Assembly (NCBI RefSeq): GCF_040409815.1
Contig: NZ_CP099959.1
Coordinates: 248,001 to 312,000, forward strand
Reading direction: 5' to 3'
DNA length: 64,000 nt
From: Polynucleobacter sp. UK-FUSCHL-C3
GTDB lineage: Bacteria > Pseudomonadota > Gammaproteobacteria > Burkholderiales > Burkholderiaceae
The translations under genes were made by a program, and so were the position numbers. Under the pieces are notes generated by a model, which was not told where the DNA came from, made no database searches, and was given only the letters and a program-made list of their open reading frames with translations. Every line of letters starts with the position of its first letter. Position 1 is the stretch's first letter. Positions 1 to 9,351 of this stretch are shown one piece after another.

Positions 1-154
1 AGCCGGCGGGGCTACTGGTTTTCCAACTAATGCCCATGGTTAAGAGCGCCAGTAAGAGTAAATGTGCTGCTAAAGAAAGTGTGAATGCCTCTTTGGTACC
101 AGGTTCACGATCTGCATGAAATTGCCAGGATGAGTTTAGGGCGCTAGTACTCAT
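1..154 (-). CDS. tolA: TolA, N-terminal part (cut by window edge)
   Basis: Reading from an ATG at 154 toward the window edge gives 51 residues: a short polar start (MSTSALNSSWQ...), then a hydrophobic stretch around residues 26-43 (FTLSLAAHLLLLALLTMG). This is the layout of the TolA inner-membrane anchor. TolA links the TolQR motor to TolB/Pal across the periplasm and helps keep the outer membrane intact during division. It starts 6 nt after the tolR stop, as expected for a tolQRA operon. The rest of the gene lies outside the window, so the periplasmic helix and C-terminal domain cannot be checked. The call rests on operon position and the anchor. Confidence 0.8.
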   Translation of the reverse strand, partial: MSTSALNSSWQFHADREPGTKEAFTLSLAAHLLLLALLTMGISWKTSSPAG

Positions 155-160
155 GGCATT

Positions 161-583
161 TTATTGACTACGTACTGCTAATCCAACTCGCTTCACACCA
201 TTCTCTTTAAGACGCGACATGACATCCATTACCACTTCGTATTTGATCGATTTATCAGCGGCCAGCACGACAGGCTGCTCAGCAGACTTTTCAGCTTGAG
301 AGCGAGCAAAGGCTCCAAGCTCTAACTTGGTAATGGTTTGCGCCGACTCACCCTCTTTGCGCACTGTAATGACTTCATCGGCACCAATGGTTAAAAAGAT
401 TGGGGGAAGTGCTTGTACTTTTGCGCCACCAACGGTAGGAAGATTAACGACCCCCGGATTTACTAAGGGCGCGGTGACCATAAAGATCACCAAAAGTACT
501 AACATCACATCGATGTAGGGAACTACATTGATATCCGATATCGCTCGGCGTCGTGAGGTTCTGAGAGAGGAGCGGCCTGCCAT
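161..583 (-). CDS. tolR: TolR, proton-channel subunit of the Tol-Pal system
   Basis: 140 residues, normal for the ExbD/TolR family. A basic cytoplasmic N-terminus (SSLRTSRRRAISDINVVPYID) is followed by one membrane helix (about residues 24-42) that begins with the conserved Asp of the YIDVMLVLLVIFMV motif, thought to carry the protons. The rest is a periplasmic domain. It works with TolQ to energise TolA. The tolQ stop is only 5 nt upstream. A second ExbD-like gene sits at about 6.7 kb; this copy is called TolR because tolA follows it. Confidence 0.93.
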   Translation of the reverse strand: MAGRSSLRTSRRRAISDINVVPYIDVMLVLLVIFMVTAPLVNPGVVNLPTVGGAKVQALPPIFLTIGADEVITVRKEGESAQTITKLELGAFARSQAEKSAEQPVVLAADKSIKYEVVMDVMSRLKENGVKRVGLAVRSQ

Positions 584-588
584 AAATC

Positions 589-1263
589 TTAGAGGCGATT
601 GCCTTGACGTTGAAGAATATTGGTGAACTCTTCAATAAAGGTCTCAAAATGAATCGAGAGACGATCAATATCAGTAGCGTTGCGGTTGTAAGCAACTACT
701 GCTGGAATGGCAGCAAACAAACCGATGGCCGTCGCAACAAGGGCCTCTGCAATGCCAGGAGCGACGGATGCCAAGGTTGCTTGTTGCACATTGGCCAATC
801 CTCGAAAGGCGTGCATGATTCCCCAAACAGTACCAAATAGTCCGATGTAGGGGGAGACAGAGCCTACCGATGCCAGAAAGGGTAGATTTGCCTCGAGGCG
901 ATCCATCTCACGCTGGTAGCTTGCCTTCATCGCACGACGTGCCGCATCTATTTCTTTCGCCTTTACAAATTCCAACATGCCAGCAGCAAAAATACGTTCT
1001 AAGACAGCGGCGTTGGCAGCGCTGCTGGAGCCACTCATTTTGCGTTGGGCAGACGCTAGCAAAGAATTTAAATCACTGCCTGCCCAAAAATCCCGCTCAA
1101 AGCGCTCGGTCTCGCGACGGACCGCCCTTAGGGTTGACCCCTTGCGAAAAATGATGGTCCAGGAGGCTACTGAAAGGCCCAAGAGCAATACCATCACCGC
1201 TTGTACAAGCAAGCTGGCATTGAGCACAAGGGACAAAATAGAGAGGTCTTGAGTAGGGTTCAT
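589..1263 (-). CDS. tolQ: TolQ, motor subunit of the Tol-Pal system
   Basis: 224 residues of the MotA/TolQ/ExbB family. One N-terminal membrane helix (about residues 15-38) is followed by a long cytoplasmic stretch. A paired-helix region near the C-terminus holds the family motif SPYIGLFGTVWGIMHAF and a helix beginning GIAEALVATAIGLFAAIPAVVAYN. With TolR it forms the proton-driven motor that pulls on TolA. It is the first gene of tolQRA; no ybgC is seen upstream, and glyA diverges 93 bp away. Start ATG is at 1263. Confidence 0.94.
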   Translation of the reverse strand: MNPTQDLSILSLVLNASLLVQAVMVLLLGLSVASWTIIFRKGSTLRAVRRETERFERDFWAGSDLNSLLASAQRKMSGSSSAANAAVLERIFAAGMLEFVKAKEIDAARRAMKASYQREMDRLEANLPFLASVGSVSPYIGLFGTVWGIMHAFRGLANVQQATLASVAPGIAEALVATAIGLFAAIPAVVAYNRNATDIDRLSIHFETFIEEFTNILQRQGNRL

Positions 1264-1356
1264 AAGGACTTTGTATTATGGAGGGTAATTTTAGCGAATC
1301 CCCACTTGAAATAAAGCAATTTATCGTCTTTTATTGATATTACCTAGGAAGCCATT

Positions 1357-2604
1357 ATGTTTGATCGTCAGCACACTTTAGCGCACATTGATCCCGAGTT
1401 ATGGACCGAGATCCAAAATGAGAACCGTCGTCAAGAAGAGCATATTGAATTAATTGCCTCCGAGAACTACACCTCGCCAGCAGTCATGGCTGCGCAGGGC
1501 TCTCAGTTAACGAATAAGTATGCCGAAGGTTATCCAGGCAAGCGCTATTACGGTGGTTGCGAGTTTGTTGATATTGCTGAGCAGTTAGCAATCGAACGCG
1601 TTAAGAAGTTGTTTGGAGCAGAAGCTGCAAACGTGCAGCCCCATTGTGGCGCCTCTGCTAACCAAGCGGTCTTTCTGGCTTTCTTAAAACCAGGCGATAC
1701 CTTTATGGGAATGAGCTTGGCCGAGGGTGGTCACCTATCACATGGCATGGCACTCAATATGAGTGGTAAATGGTTCAATGCTATTTCGTATGGCTTGGAT
1801 AAAAATGAGGCGATCGACTATGAACAGATGGAGCGTTTAGCTAGAGAGCAAAAGCCTAAACTCATTATTGCAGGTGCATCGGCATATTCATTAGCAATTG
1901 ATTTTGAGCGCTTTGCTAAGGTTGCTAAAGAAATTAGTGCGATCTTTATGGTGGATATGGCTCACTATGCAGGTTTAATTGCAGCGGGCGTGTATCCTAA
2001 TCCTGTGCCCTATGCGGATGTGGTTACATCCACTACCCATAAGAGCTTGCGTGGCCCCCGTGGCGGCATCATTTTGATGAAGGCCGAGCATGAGAAGGCG
2101 ATCAACTCAGCAGTATTTCCGGGCATGCAGGGCGGCCCCTTAATGCATGTGATAGCTGCTAAGGCGGTCGCATTTAAGGAAGCACTTGAGCCGGAATTTA
2201 AGGATTATCAAAAACAGGTGATTGCTAATGCACAAGCTTTGGCTAATACACTAATTGAAAGAGGTTTGCGGATTATTTCTGGCAAAACCGAGTCCCATGT
2301 AATGTTGGTCGATCTGCGCGCCAAGAAAATTACCGGTAAAGAGGCCGAGGCAGCGCTCGGTGCGGCGCACATCACGGTGAATAAAAATGCCATTCCCAAT
2401 GATCCAGAAAAACCATTCGTGACCAGCGGTGTTCGCTTGGGGTCCCCAGCAATGACCACGCGTGGATTTAAAGAAGCTGAGGCTAAAGAGGTGGGCCGAC
2501 TGATTGCAGATGTTCTAGATAATCCCCATGATCCCGCCAATCTCGCTAAGGTCAAGGAGCAGGTGAATGCCTTAACAAAGCGTTTCCCCGTTTACGGTAA
2601 TTAA
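1357..2604 (+). CDS. glyA: Serine hydroxymethyltransferase
   Basis: 415 residues, the usual bacterial SHMT length. This cytoplasmic PLP enzyme interconverts serine and glycine and supplies 5,10-methylene-tetrahydrofolate. Visible marks are the N-terminal [18 protein letters not shown] block, the ligand region [14 protein letters not shown], and the PLP-lysine motif [16 protein letters not shown] near residue 230. An AGGA Shine-Dalgarno sits a few bases before the ATG. It diverges from tolQ and is followed 5 nt later by nrdR, a pair common in proteobacteria. Confidence 0.97.
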   Translation: MFDRQHTLAHIDPELWTEIQNENRRQEEHIELIASENYTSPAVMAAQGSQLTNKYAEGYPGKRYYGGCEFVDIAEQLAIERVKKLFGAEAANVQPHCGASANQAVFLAFLKPGDTFMGMSLAEGGHLSHGMALNMSGKWFNAISYGLDKNEAIDYEQMERLAREQKPKLIIAGASAYSLAIDFERFAKVAKEISAIFMVDMAHYAGLIAAGVYPNPVPYADVVTSTTHKSLRGPRGGIILMKAEHEKAINSAVFPGMQGGPLMHVIAAKAVAFKEALEPEFKDYQKQVIANAQALANTLIERGLRIISGKTESHVMLVDLRAKKITGKEAEAALGAAHITVNKNAIPNDPEKPFVTSGVRLGSPAMTTRGFKEAEAKEVGRLIADVLDNPHDPANLAKVKEQVNALTKRFPVYGN

Positions 2605-2609
2605 AAATT

Positions 2610-3056
2610 ATGCGCTGCCCCTTTTGCCATAGTGACGATACCCAAGTGATGGATACACGGGTATCGGATGAGGGTGATTCAGTTCGCAGGCGCAGACGTT
2701 GCGCCTCTTGCGATAAGCGCTATACAACCTACGAGCGAGCAGAGCTTAGTCTGCCAGCGATTGTTAAAAAGAATGGTAGTAGGGTGGAATACAGTCATGA
2801 CAAATTAGTGAGCTCAATTAGGCTGGCATTACGCAAACGCCCAGTATCGTCTGATGCTGTCGATGATGCGATTGGCCGGATTGAAGAGAAACTCATGTCT
2901 TTTGGCGAAAAAGAAATTCCCAGCGAGCGAGTTGGAGAATTAGTGATGCGCGAGCTCAAGCGCTTAGATAAGGTTGCCTATATTCGTTTTGCTTCTGTCT
3001 ATCGTAGTTTCGCCGATATCGAATCGTTTGAGAGCGCTTTAAAAGAGCTGAAGTAA
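2610..3056 (+). CDS. nrdR: Transcriptional repressor NrdR
   Basis: 148 residues. The N-terminal zinc ribbon is clear (CPFC at residues 3-6 and CASC near 31-34), with the basic [17 protein letters not shown] block. It is followed by an ATP-cone domain ([27 protein letters not shown]). NrdR senses ATP/dATP and represses ribonucleotide reductase genes. It sits 5 nt behind glyA and is probably co-transcribed. No NrdR box was searched for outside the window. Confidence 0.96.
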   Translation: MRCPFCHSDDTQVMDTRVSDEGDSVRRRRRCASCDKRYTTYERAELSLPAIVKKNGSRVEYSHDKLVSSIRLALRKRPVSSDAVDDAIGRIEEKLMSFGEKEIPSERVGELVMRELKRLDKVAYIRFASVYRSFADIESFESALKELK

Positions 3057-3089
3057 ACCATAATTTCTAGTCGAGATTAGTGGATTTCA

Positions 3090-3118
3090 TATTATAGTCC
3101 CAAAATGGGACTATAATA
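3090..3118 (+). promoter_or_regulatory. Palindromic operator over the higBA promoter
   Basis: A perfect inverted repeat: TATTATAGTCCC, 5-nt spacer AAAAT, then GGGACTATAATA. The right arm contains TATAAT at 3112-3117, a consensus -10 box whose expected start of transcription falls on or near the toxin ATG at 3124. The likely reading is an operator for the antitoxin (HigA class) that blocks its own promoter. No strong -35 box is visible. Confidence 0.75.
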
Positions 3119-3123
3119 CTTGG

Positions 3124-3432
3124 ATGAGAGTCATTGCTAAAAAAACATTAGTTATTTTCTGGAAAAAATACAAAGATTCTGAGCAGCCATTGAAGTCTTT
3201 GTACGACGAGGCGATTAATGCAAATTGGAAGGCACCAAGTGACATCAAGGCGCATTACAAAAGTGCAAGTTTTGTAGGAAATAATAGAGTTATTTTTAAT
3301 ATTGCTGGAAATAAATATCGATTAATAACGGCTGTTGCGTACCAGTTTGGAGCAATTTATATTAAATTTATTGGCACGCATAGGCAGTATGACAATGTTG
3401 ATGTCCTAAAAATCGGTTCGGAGGGTGTATGA
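3124..3432 (+). CDS. higB: HigB-type mRNA interferase toxin
   Basis: 102 residues, basic, resembling the HigB_toxin branch of the RelE superfamily. It opens MRVIAKKTLVIFWKKYKDSEQPL and carries the typical WKAPSDIKAHYKSASFVGNNRVIFNIAGNKYRLI core and a FIGTHRQYD end. Such toxins cut mRNA on the ribosome. The stop overlaps the next start by 4 nt (ATGA), so toxin and antitoxin are translationally coupled in toxin-first order. The TATAAT box ends 6 nt before the ATG and no Shine-Dalgarno precedes it, so the message may be leaderless. It is AT-richer than glyA and nrdR, in keeping with acquisition. Confidence 0.87.
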   Translation: MRVIAKKTLVIFWKKYKDSEQPLKSLYDEAINANWKAPSDIKAHYKSASFVGNNRVIFNIAGNKYRLITAVAYQFGAIYIKFIGTHRQYDNVDVLKIGSEGV

Positions 3433-3788
3433 AAGAATTAAAACCAATTCGTAATAGAACTGAATATCAAGCTGCTTTGCTTGAGGCTTCGATTTATTTT
3501 GACAAACCCCCTGAGCTTGGTACAAAAAAAGCGGATCGTTTTGAGATTCTTTTAATGCTAATTGAATCCTATGAGGCAAAGGAGTATCCGATTAGTCCAC
3601 CAGATCCAATCGAGGCTATTAAATTTCGTATGGAACAGGCTAACTTGAAACCAAAAGATTTAAAACCAATGATTGGAGAGCTAAATCGTGTTTATGAGGT
3701 GCTCTCGAAAAAAAGACGACTTACGCTATCAATGATTAGAAGATTGCATACCAGCTTGGGCATTCCGGCAGAAAGTTTAATTGCCTGA
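3429..3788 (+). CDS. higA: HigA-type antitoxin with helix-turn-helix
   Basis: 119 residues. The N-terminal half (KELKPIRNRTEYQAALLEASIYFD...) is acidic and mixed. The C-terminal half (about residues 65-119) holds an XRE/HigA-like DNA-binding region: FRMEQANLKPKDLKPMIG, then VLSKKRRLTLSMIRRLHTSLGIPAESLI. It should neutralise the HigB-like toxin and bind the palindrome upstream of the pair. Its TGA ends at 3788 and the adk stop (minus strand) begins at 3789, so the module fits exactly between nrdR and adk. Confidence 0.87.
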   Translation: MKELKPIRNRTEYQAALLEASIYFDKPPELGTKKADRFEILLMLIESYEAKEYPISPPDPIEAIKFRMEQANLKPKDLKPMIGELNRVYEVLSKKRRLTLSMIRRLHTSLGIPAESLIA

Positions 3789-4463
<675 letters not shown>

Positions 4464-4545
4464 TTATATTCTTGATTAACCCATAGTCTAATAGATTGCA
4501 CGGTGATGGGGCAGATTTTATGCGCCCCCAATCTCAGCAAAAACC

Positions 4546-5274
4546 CTAAAAGAACTGGCGAGCCCGATCTAAATCCGCCTGGGTATCAACGCCCGGGGGC
4601 GGTGACTCTGGGGTGATGTGAACGGCTATGGCGTAACCATGCCACAGTGCACGTAGTTGCTCTAAAGATTCTGCCTGCTCCAGGGGTGAAATAGCCAAGT
4701 TAGAGAATGCTTTCAGAAAACCTGTTCTGTAAGCATAGATCCCCAAATGCCGATAGTAGATAGGAGAGCTGTGGTTGCGATCAAAAGGGATGGTAGATCT
4801 GGAAAAATAAAGCGCCTCATTATTTTTGCTGAGAACCACCTTTACAGCATTTGGATTGGTAATCTCACTCTGATCATGAATAGCTACTGCAGCAGTAGCC
4901 ATCGCACAATGAGGCTTGGATTGCAAAGTATTGGCAACTTGATTAATGAGATCGACCGGAATGAGAGGCTCATCACCTTGCACATTCACAACAATGGCCT
5001 CATCGTTTAAGCCTAATTGCAGAGCTACCTCAGCAAGCCGATCAGTACCGCTTGGGTGATCCTCGCGAGTCATCATGACCTCTAGATTGGCAGCTTTGCA
5101 AACGGACTCGATTTCTTGGGCGTCGGTTGCGACAATGATTCGGTTGGCTGCCGATTGGGCCGAACGTTCGGCAACCCTTATAACCATGGGCTTGCCCCCT
5201 AAGTCTGCAAGTGCTTTGCGCTCGAGCCGAGACGAAGCAAGTCTGGCTGGGATAACAACAGTGAATGAGCCCAT
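4546..5274 (-). CDS. kdsB: CMP-Kdo synthetase (3-deoxy-manno-octulosonate cytidylyltransferase)
   Basis: 242 residues. It activates Kdo with CTP for the LPS inner core. The nucleotidyltransferase start VVIPARLASSRLERKALADLGGKPM is clear (usual SRxPGK varied to SSRLERKAL), as are VVNVQGDEPLIP and the C-terminal EQLRALWHGYAIAVH block with PPGVDTQADLDRAR. It lies in an envelope gene block with lpxK, consistent with LPS assembly. Confidence 0.96.
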   Translation of the reverse strand: MGSFTVVIPARLASSRLERKALADLGGKPMVIRVAERSAQSAANRIIVATDAQEIESVCKAANLEVMMTREDHPSGTDRLAEVALQLGLNDEAIVVNVQGDEPLIPVDLINQVANTLQSKPHCAMATAAVAIHDQSEITNPNAVKVVLSKNNEALYFSRSTIPFDRNHSSPIYYRHLGIYAYRTGFLKAFSNLAISPLEQAESLEQLRALWHGYAIAVHITPESPPPGVDTQADLDRARQFF

Positions 5275-5289
5275 CTTCTTTTCCCCTAT

Positions 5290-5481
5290 TTAAGAGGAGA
5301 GTGCAATTGCTTCTTCGGGGGTCAAACTTCTAGCCTCATCCACCAACATCACTGGTATGTCATCACGAATGGGGTAGGCTAACTTATCTACTTTGCAGAT
5401 TAGTTCATGCTTAGCCTCATCCAAGCGCAAATGACTTTTGCAGATGGGGCACACCACAATATCAAGAAGGTTTTTGTTCAT
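5290..5481 (-). CDS. Small Trm112/YcaR-like protein
   Basis: 63 residues, family UPF0434/Trm112p-like. The N-terminus [20 protein letters not shown] gives one CxxC pair plus a later Cys (LICK). The typical [16 protein letters not shown] ending is present. Its exact role in bacteria is not settled. It lies between lpxK and kdsB, its usual place in proteobacteria, and was probably annotated in relatives as YcaR. Confidence 0.9.
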   Translation of the reverse strand: MNKNLLDIVVCPICKSHLRLDEAKHELICKVDKLAYPIRDDIPVMLVDEARSLTPEEAIALSS

Positions 5482-5543
5482 GGCTATTGCTAGGTAGTTT
5501 GACTGGACTCAAATATCATCATAGCCCATAAGCCTTTAAATGA

Positions 5544-6659
5544 CTATCGCCGATAGGGATCGGGTCTTTGAATCACTTCTTGCACCCAACTGCTTAGTTC
5601 ATTGGACAAAGGTAAATGCATGGGGACTACCCAGATACGGTGATCCTCGATCGCAGAGCATTTAACTGCATCCTTTTCAGTTATGAAGATGAAATCGGCA
5701 TCAATCTCAGCAATGGCCGTATTTTTAATGGCCACATGATCGGGTAATGACAAGGTATGCTCAAGATGCATTCCAAGATTACTTAATGCGCTAAAGAATT
5801 TCTGGGGATTACCGATGGCCGCAATCGCCGCAATCTTTAAGCCGATTAGCTTAGTGAGTAATTCGGTAAATGATTGAGATTCATTGGGACGATGCAGTGG
5901 ATACGCGCTATCAATTTTAGGTGTTAGCTGAAAAGACTTTTCTGCAGCAAGGGTATTTTGTAATTCGTCACTAGCGCCAATGGAGATGGTGGCATCACGC
6001 TCACGTTTAGCAGACTCTCGTAATGGCCCAGCAGGCAAAAGTCGACCATTACCAATGCCGCGTTCATCTTCAATCACTAACTCAAGATCACGACCGCCTT
6101 CTCGTGCGGGCCAACGCACCAATCCAGCATGTTGTAAGCCATCATCACTAATAATGACGTTGACCTCGGGGTGAGCTTTGAGTAGAGCTTTAATGGACTG
6201 CGCACGCTTAGGAAAGACCCAAATCGGTATTTGATGGTGAGTGCGCTGCGCCATGAGAACGGGTTCATCGCCGACGGTATTTGGATTGCTAGTTTGTACG
6301 ACCTCTTGCGGAGCTTCCAGGGTACTTTGCCCATTGGGTTGATAGCCACGGCTGATAATCCCTGGCTTGTATCCCGCCTCGAATAAGGCGTTTGCGAGAG
6401 CGATGACAAGAGGGGTTTTACCCGTACCCCCTACCCGAATATTGCCCACAATAATCAGGGGTACCGGCGCAGCACGATGCATTCCAAGAGTCTGAGTAAT
6501 GCCTGTATCAATCAAGATCTGCTTGAGCCAAACAATCAAACCGTAGAGCCAAGCAAAGGGAAGAAGCGTTGTGCTGATAAGCATACTGATCAGATACGAT
6601 AAGGGCGCCTGTGTATAGGATGATTTTTCCCAAAAGCGCGGCGCAGACTTGAAGAGCAT
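5544..6659 (-). CDS. lpxK: Tetraacyldisaccharide 4'-kinase
   Basis: 371 residues. It phosphorylates the 4' position of the lipid A precursor at the inner membrane. An N-terminal membrane-associated helix (about residues 22-45) is followed by the P-loop VGNIRVGGTGKTPLV, ISRGYQ, VGDEPVLMAQRT, and the ISDDGLQH motif of the family. A C-terminal half ends with FITEKDAVKC and PMHLPL. The start ATG overlaps the exbD stop by 1 nt, so they are co-translated. Confidence 0.96.
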   Translation of the reverse strand: MLFKSAPRFWEKSSYTQAPLSYLISMLISTTLLPFAWLYGLIVWLKQILIDTGITQTLGMHRAAPVPLIIVGNIRVGGTGKTPLVIALANALFEAGYKPGIISRGYQPNGQSTLEAPQEVVQTSNPNTVGDEPVLMAQRTHHQIPIWVFPKRAQSIKALLKAHPEVNVIISDDGLQHAGLVRWPAREGGRDLELVIEDERGIGNGRLLPAGPLRESAKRERDATISIGASDELQNTLAAEKSFQLTPKIDSAYPLHRPNESQSFTELLTKLIGLKIAAIAAIGNPQKFFSALSNLGMHLEHTLSLPDHVAIKNTAIAEIDADFIFITEKDAVKCSAIEDHRIWVVPMHLPLSNELSSWVQEVIQRPDPYRR

Positions 6660-7129
6660 TATTTCTTGGCTTGACTACTAAAGGCAACGTTGGGAAGACC
6701 CGCGTCACGCGCAAGCTCAAGCACTGTCATCACAGCTTGGTGAGGTGCGCGCGCATCGGCATCGATACTGATCCGCAGGTTTTGCTCATTAGCACCAGAG
6801 CCCATTTGTTTGAGAGCGCCAGCAAGCTGTGAGCGGCTCATAACTCTGCCATTGAGGGCAAAGCGCCCATCGCTACTGACTGCCACATTAATCTCACGCG
6901 CAGACTCTACGGTATCAGCGCCAGATGCGCTAGGCAGAGTAATCGCAATCTCCTGGAACTTTGTAAAGGTGGTTGAGATCATTAAGAAGATCAAGATCAC
7001 TAACAAGACATCAATAAAAGGAATGAGATTGATTTCGGGTTCAGCATAGGAGAAGGAGCGTGCCGAGCGATTTAGCCGACCGCCGAAAGCGCGAGCATTT
7101 TCTGAAGAACGGTTCTGTAGCCAGGACAC
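6659..7129 (-). CDS. exbD: ExbD/TolR-family protein
   Basis: 156 residues from the GTG at 7129, chosen because it follows the exbB stop by 4 nt. A longer reading to an ATG at 7192 would overlap exbB by about 59 nt, and its extra residues look like out-of-frame exbB. Conserved parts are EINLIPFIDVLLVILIFLMIS (single membrane helix with the key Asp) and a periplasmic domain ending PNVAFSSQ. With ExbB it forms a proton-driven motor of unknown client; no tonB is seen here. The pair next to lpxK is common in betaproteobacteria. Confidence 0.88.
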   Translation of the reverse strand: MSWLQNRSSENARAFGGRLNRSARSFSYAEPEINLIPFIDVLLVILIFLMISTTFTKFQEIAITLPSASGADTVESAREINVAVSSDGRFALNGRVMSRSQLAGALKQMGSGANEQNLRISIDADARAPHQAVMTVLELARDAGLPNVAFSSQAKK

Positions 7130-7133
7130 AGGA

Positions 7134-7778
7134 TTAATGACTATTTGGGTACAACTTTTTAAAGAGCTGACGTGTACATTCTTCGCATTCACGTTGGCGT
7201 TGATCGGCTACTGCTCGTAATACTCTCCAACCGGCTAGCGCAGGAATGGCAATTAATAAACCAAATGCGGTGTTGTAAAGTGCAATCGAGATGCCGTGGG
7301 CTAATTGCTGTGGATTGGTTGCGCCGACACTCGCGGCATTGACACTGCCCCCCATAGACCCCCCTTGACTGCCAAAGATCTCAATCATGCCAATTACCGT
7401 CCCAAAGAGGCCGAGAAGGGGTGCTACGGTCGCAATCGTTGCTAACCCCCCTAGATAGCGATCCAACTTAGCCCACAGATTTTGCGCCAGGATTTGGAGT
7501 TCTTCAATAGCTGCTTCGGCTGAGTGCCCCAAGGCTTGCTCGCGCAATACACCTGCAAGCAGGACGCCAATGGGCGAGGAGGCACTGAGATCGCTCAAGA
7601 ACTCGCTATTGGTGGCATCCCTAGCATTTGCATTAAATGCCAGCTCAATCGTTTCTTTACGGATGATGTGTTTCTTACGTAAATACCAAGCACGTTCAAT
7701 AAGGATGGCTAAGCCAAGTATCGAGATCGCAAGAAGAGGCCAAATCGGCCAGCCGGCAGCAAGTAAGATGGAGTACAT
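7134..7778 (-). CDS. exbB: ExbB/TolQ/MotA-family motor protein
   Basis: 214 residues. The first helix is at residues 8-28 (AGWPIWPLLAISILGLAILIE). The paired helices carry LATIATVAPLLGLFGTVIGMIEIF and GISIALYNTAFGLLIAIPAL, the family hallmarks. It works with the downstream ExbD. It differs from TolQ at 589-1263 and starts the operon that runs through lpxK and kdsB to adk. It could energise a TonB-like partner or have an envelope role linked to lipid A; context alone cannot decide. Confidence 0.92.
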   Translation of the reverse strand: MYSILLAAGWPIWPLLAISILGLAILIERAWYLRKKHIIRKETIELAFNANARDATNSEFLSDLSASSPIGVLLAGVLREQALGHSAEAAIEELQILAQNLWAKLDRYLGGLATIATVAPLLGLFGTVIGMIEIFGSQGGSMGGSVNAASVGATNPQQLAHGISIALYNTAFGLLIAIPALAGWRVLRAVADQRQRECEECTRQLFKKLYPNSH

Positions 7779-8154
7779 AGGTGGCTATTTTCAATGAAAA
7801 CGATTTCTGCGTTCAAAATAATGATTAAGATTGGTTTTGAGGCTCAAAATGACTCTCTATAAAGCTATCAGCAATACGCAAAACCTGTGGATAAGTCTGT
7901 GCAAAACTTTTTAGATCGGGAGTGCTAAGTCCTTGATGGATGGTGTAAGTCCCTGATTTTGTCTTGAATTACGATACTTAAACAATTTAAAAATATCTAT
8001 TTAAATCAATTACTTATAATTTAAATCAAGAGCTAATCAGACACTAAACCAAAGCGAGTATTTACTAACATATAGGGCTCCTTATTTATATAGGGATTGT
8101 GGATATGTAATGAACCGCAAGCCCATATAGATAAAGAAATAAACAAGGTCAACC
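7779..8154. other. Divergent intergenic region exbB/xseA
   Basis: 376 bp with no plausible gene. It must hold the promoters for the exbB block and for xseA. An AT-rich stretch at about 7975-8030 includes TATAAT at 8015-8020, a fair -10 candidate for xseA. A perfect DnaA-box sequence (TGTGGATAA, 7886-7894) and two near matches (around 7898 and 8098) are present. The 16-mer at 8004-8019 recurs upstream of the HiPIP gene at 13834-13849. Confidence 0.5.
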
Positions 8155-9351
8155 ATGGATACATCAAGCCCCCTGCTGAGTGTTGGCGATTTAAACCGCG
8201 CCATTGCAGAGTCTTTAACCGAGCGTTTTGATGCTGTCTTGGTTAGCGGGGAGATTTCTAACTTCAAGGCTTATGACAGTGGGCATTGGTATTTCTCACT
8301 CAAGGACGAAGAAGGGCAGATTCGCTGTGTGATGTTTCGGGGTAGGAACGCCCAGCTTGGATTTATGCCCCAATCTGGTGATCAGGTGGAGGTCGCTGCA
8401 TCAGTCAGCATGTATGTCCCAAGGGGGGACGTACAGCTTACCATCCATTCTTTACGAAAGGCGGGCTTAGGAGGGCTCTACGAAGCCTTCTTAAAGCTTA
8501 AAGAGAAATTAGCGAAAGCAGGGCTCTTTGATGAGAATCGAAAGCGACCCATACCGAGTCATCCTAAATCGTTGGCGATCATTACTTCAGCGCAAGCAGC
8601 AGCATTAAAAGATGTGTTGACAACACTCGCTAGGAGAGCGCCCCATATCCCCATCTTCATTTATCCAACCCTAGTGCAAGGACCTGACGCCCCCGCCGGA
8701 ATCATTCATGCACTCAAGCAAGCCAACCAGGATCGATTGGGCGAGGTCATATTACTCGTTCGTGGTGGCGGATCGATTGAGGATCTCTGGGCCTTTAATG
8801 ATGAAGCGCTAGCCCATGCCATCGCAAACTCTTCTATACCAGTGATTAGTGGGGTTGGCCACGAAACCGATTTCACCATCGCTGATTTTGTTTCTGATCT
8901 AAGAGCACCAACACCGACTGGTGCAGCAGAGCTTGCAACTCCTAAGCGTGAGCAACTATTGCAAGAGTTACGTACATATCAGGAGCAGTTAAGACAAAAG
9001 CTGGAGCAACGTATTGAGCGGGAGGCACAAACCCTAGATCAAATCAGTCTGCGCTTAGGGCATGCACTGCCTAACCCTGAGCGTATGCGTGAGCAAATCG
9101 GTCAGTGGCAACAGCGCCTCGTGCAAAGTGCCCATGTTTATTTCAATAATCTCAAACACAATCAAGCGCACTGGCTGAGACAGCTCGAAACTCTCAATCC
9201 ACAGCGAACGCTCGAGAGAGGCTATGCAGTTATTTTGGATAAGGAGAAGAGGGCTGCCAGAAAACCAAATGACATCAAGGCTAACGAGGATTATCTTGTG
9301 CGCTTAGCCGACGGGGAAGTAAGTATTCAATTTTCGGTCATCAAGCATTAA
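8155..9351 (+). CDS. xseA: Exodeoxyribonuclease VII large subunit
   Basis: 398 residues, slightly shorter than the E. coli protein. The N-terminal OB fold is clear (LLSVGDLNRAIAESLTERF, VSGEISNFKAYDSGHWYFSLKDEEGQIRCVMFRG). The catalytic region follows (AIITSAQAAALKDVL, ILLVRGGGSIEDLWAFNDEALAHAI, PVISGVGHETDFTIADFVSDLRAPTPTGAAEL). Then a coiled-coil and a C-terminal barrel (TLERGYAVILD). It degrades single-stranded DNA with XseB, which is not in the window. Its 3' end overlaps murB by 11 nt, converging. Confidence 0.97.
   Translation: MDTSSPLLSVGDLNRAIAESLTERFDAVLVSGEISNFKAYDSGHWYFSLKDEEGQIRCVMFRGRNAQLGFMPQSGDQVEVAASVSMYVPRGDVQLTIHSLRKAGLGGLYEAFLKLKEKLAKAGLFDENRKRPIPSHPKSLAIITSAQAAALKDVLTTLARRAPHIPIFIYPTLVQGPDAPAGIIHALKQANQDRLGEVILLVRGGGSIEDLWAFNDEALAHAIANSSIPVISGVGHETDFTIADFVSDLRAPTPTGAAELATPKREQLLQELRTYQEQLRQKLEQRIEREAQTLDQISLRLGHALPNPERMREQIGQWQQRLVQSAHVYFNNLKHNQAHWLRQLETLNPQRTLERGYAVILDKEKRAARKPNDIKANEDYLVRLADGEVSIQFSVIKH

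Noticed and set aside
7130..7192. Longer ExbD start at ATG 7192
   Set aside because: The extra residues overlap the end of exbB and read like a shifted frame; GTG at 7129 gives a normal-length protein.
7779..8154. Possible replication origin
   Set aside because: DnaA-like boxes and an AT-rich stretch are present but dnaA, dnaN and gidA are not near; kept only as a low-interest note.
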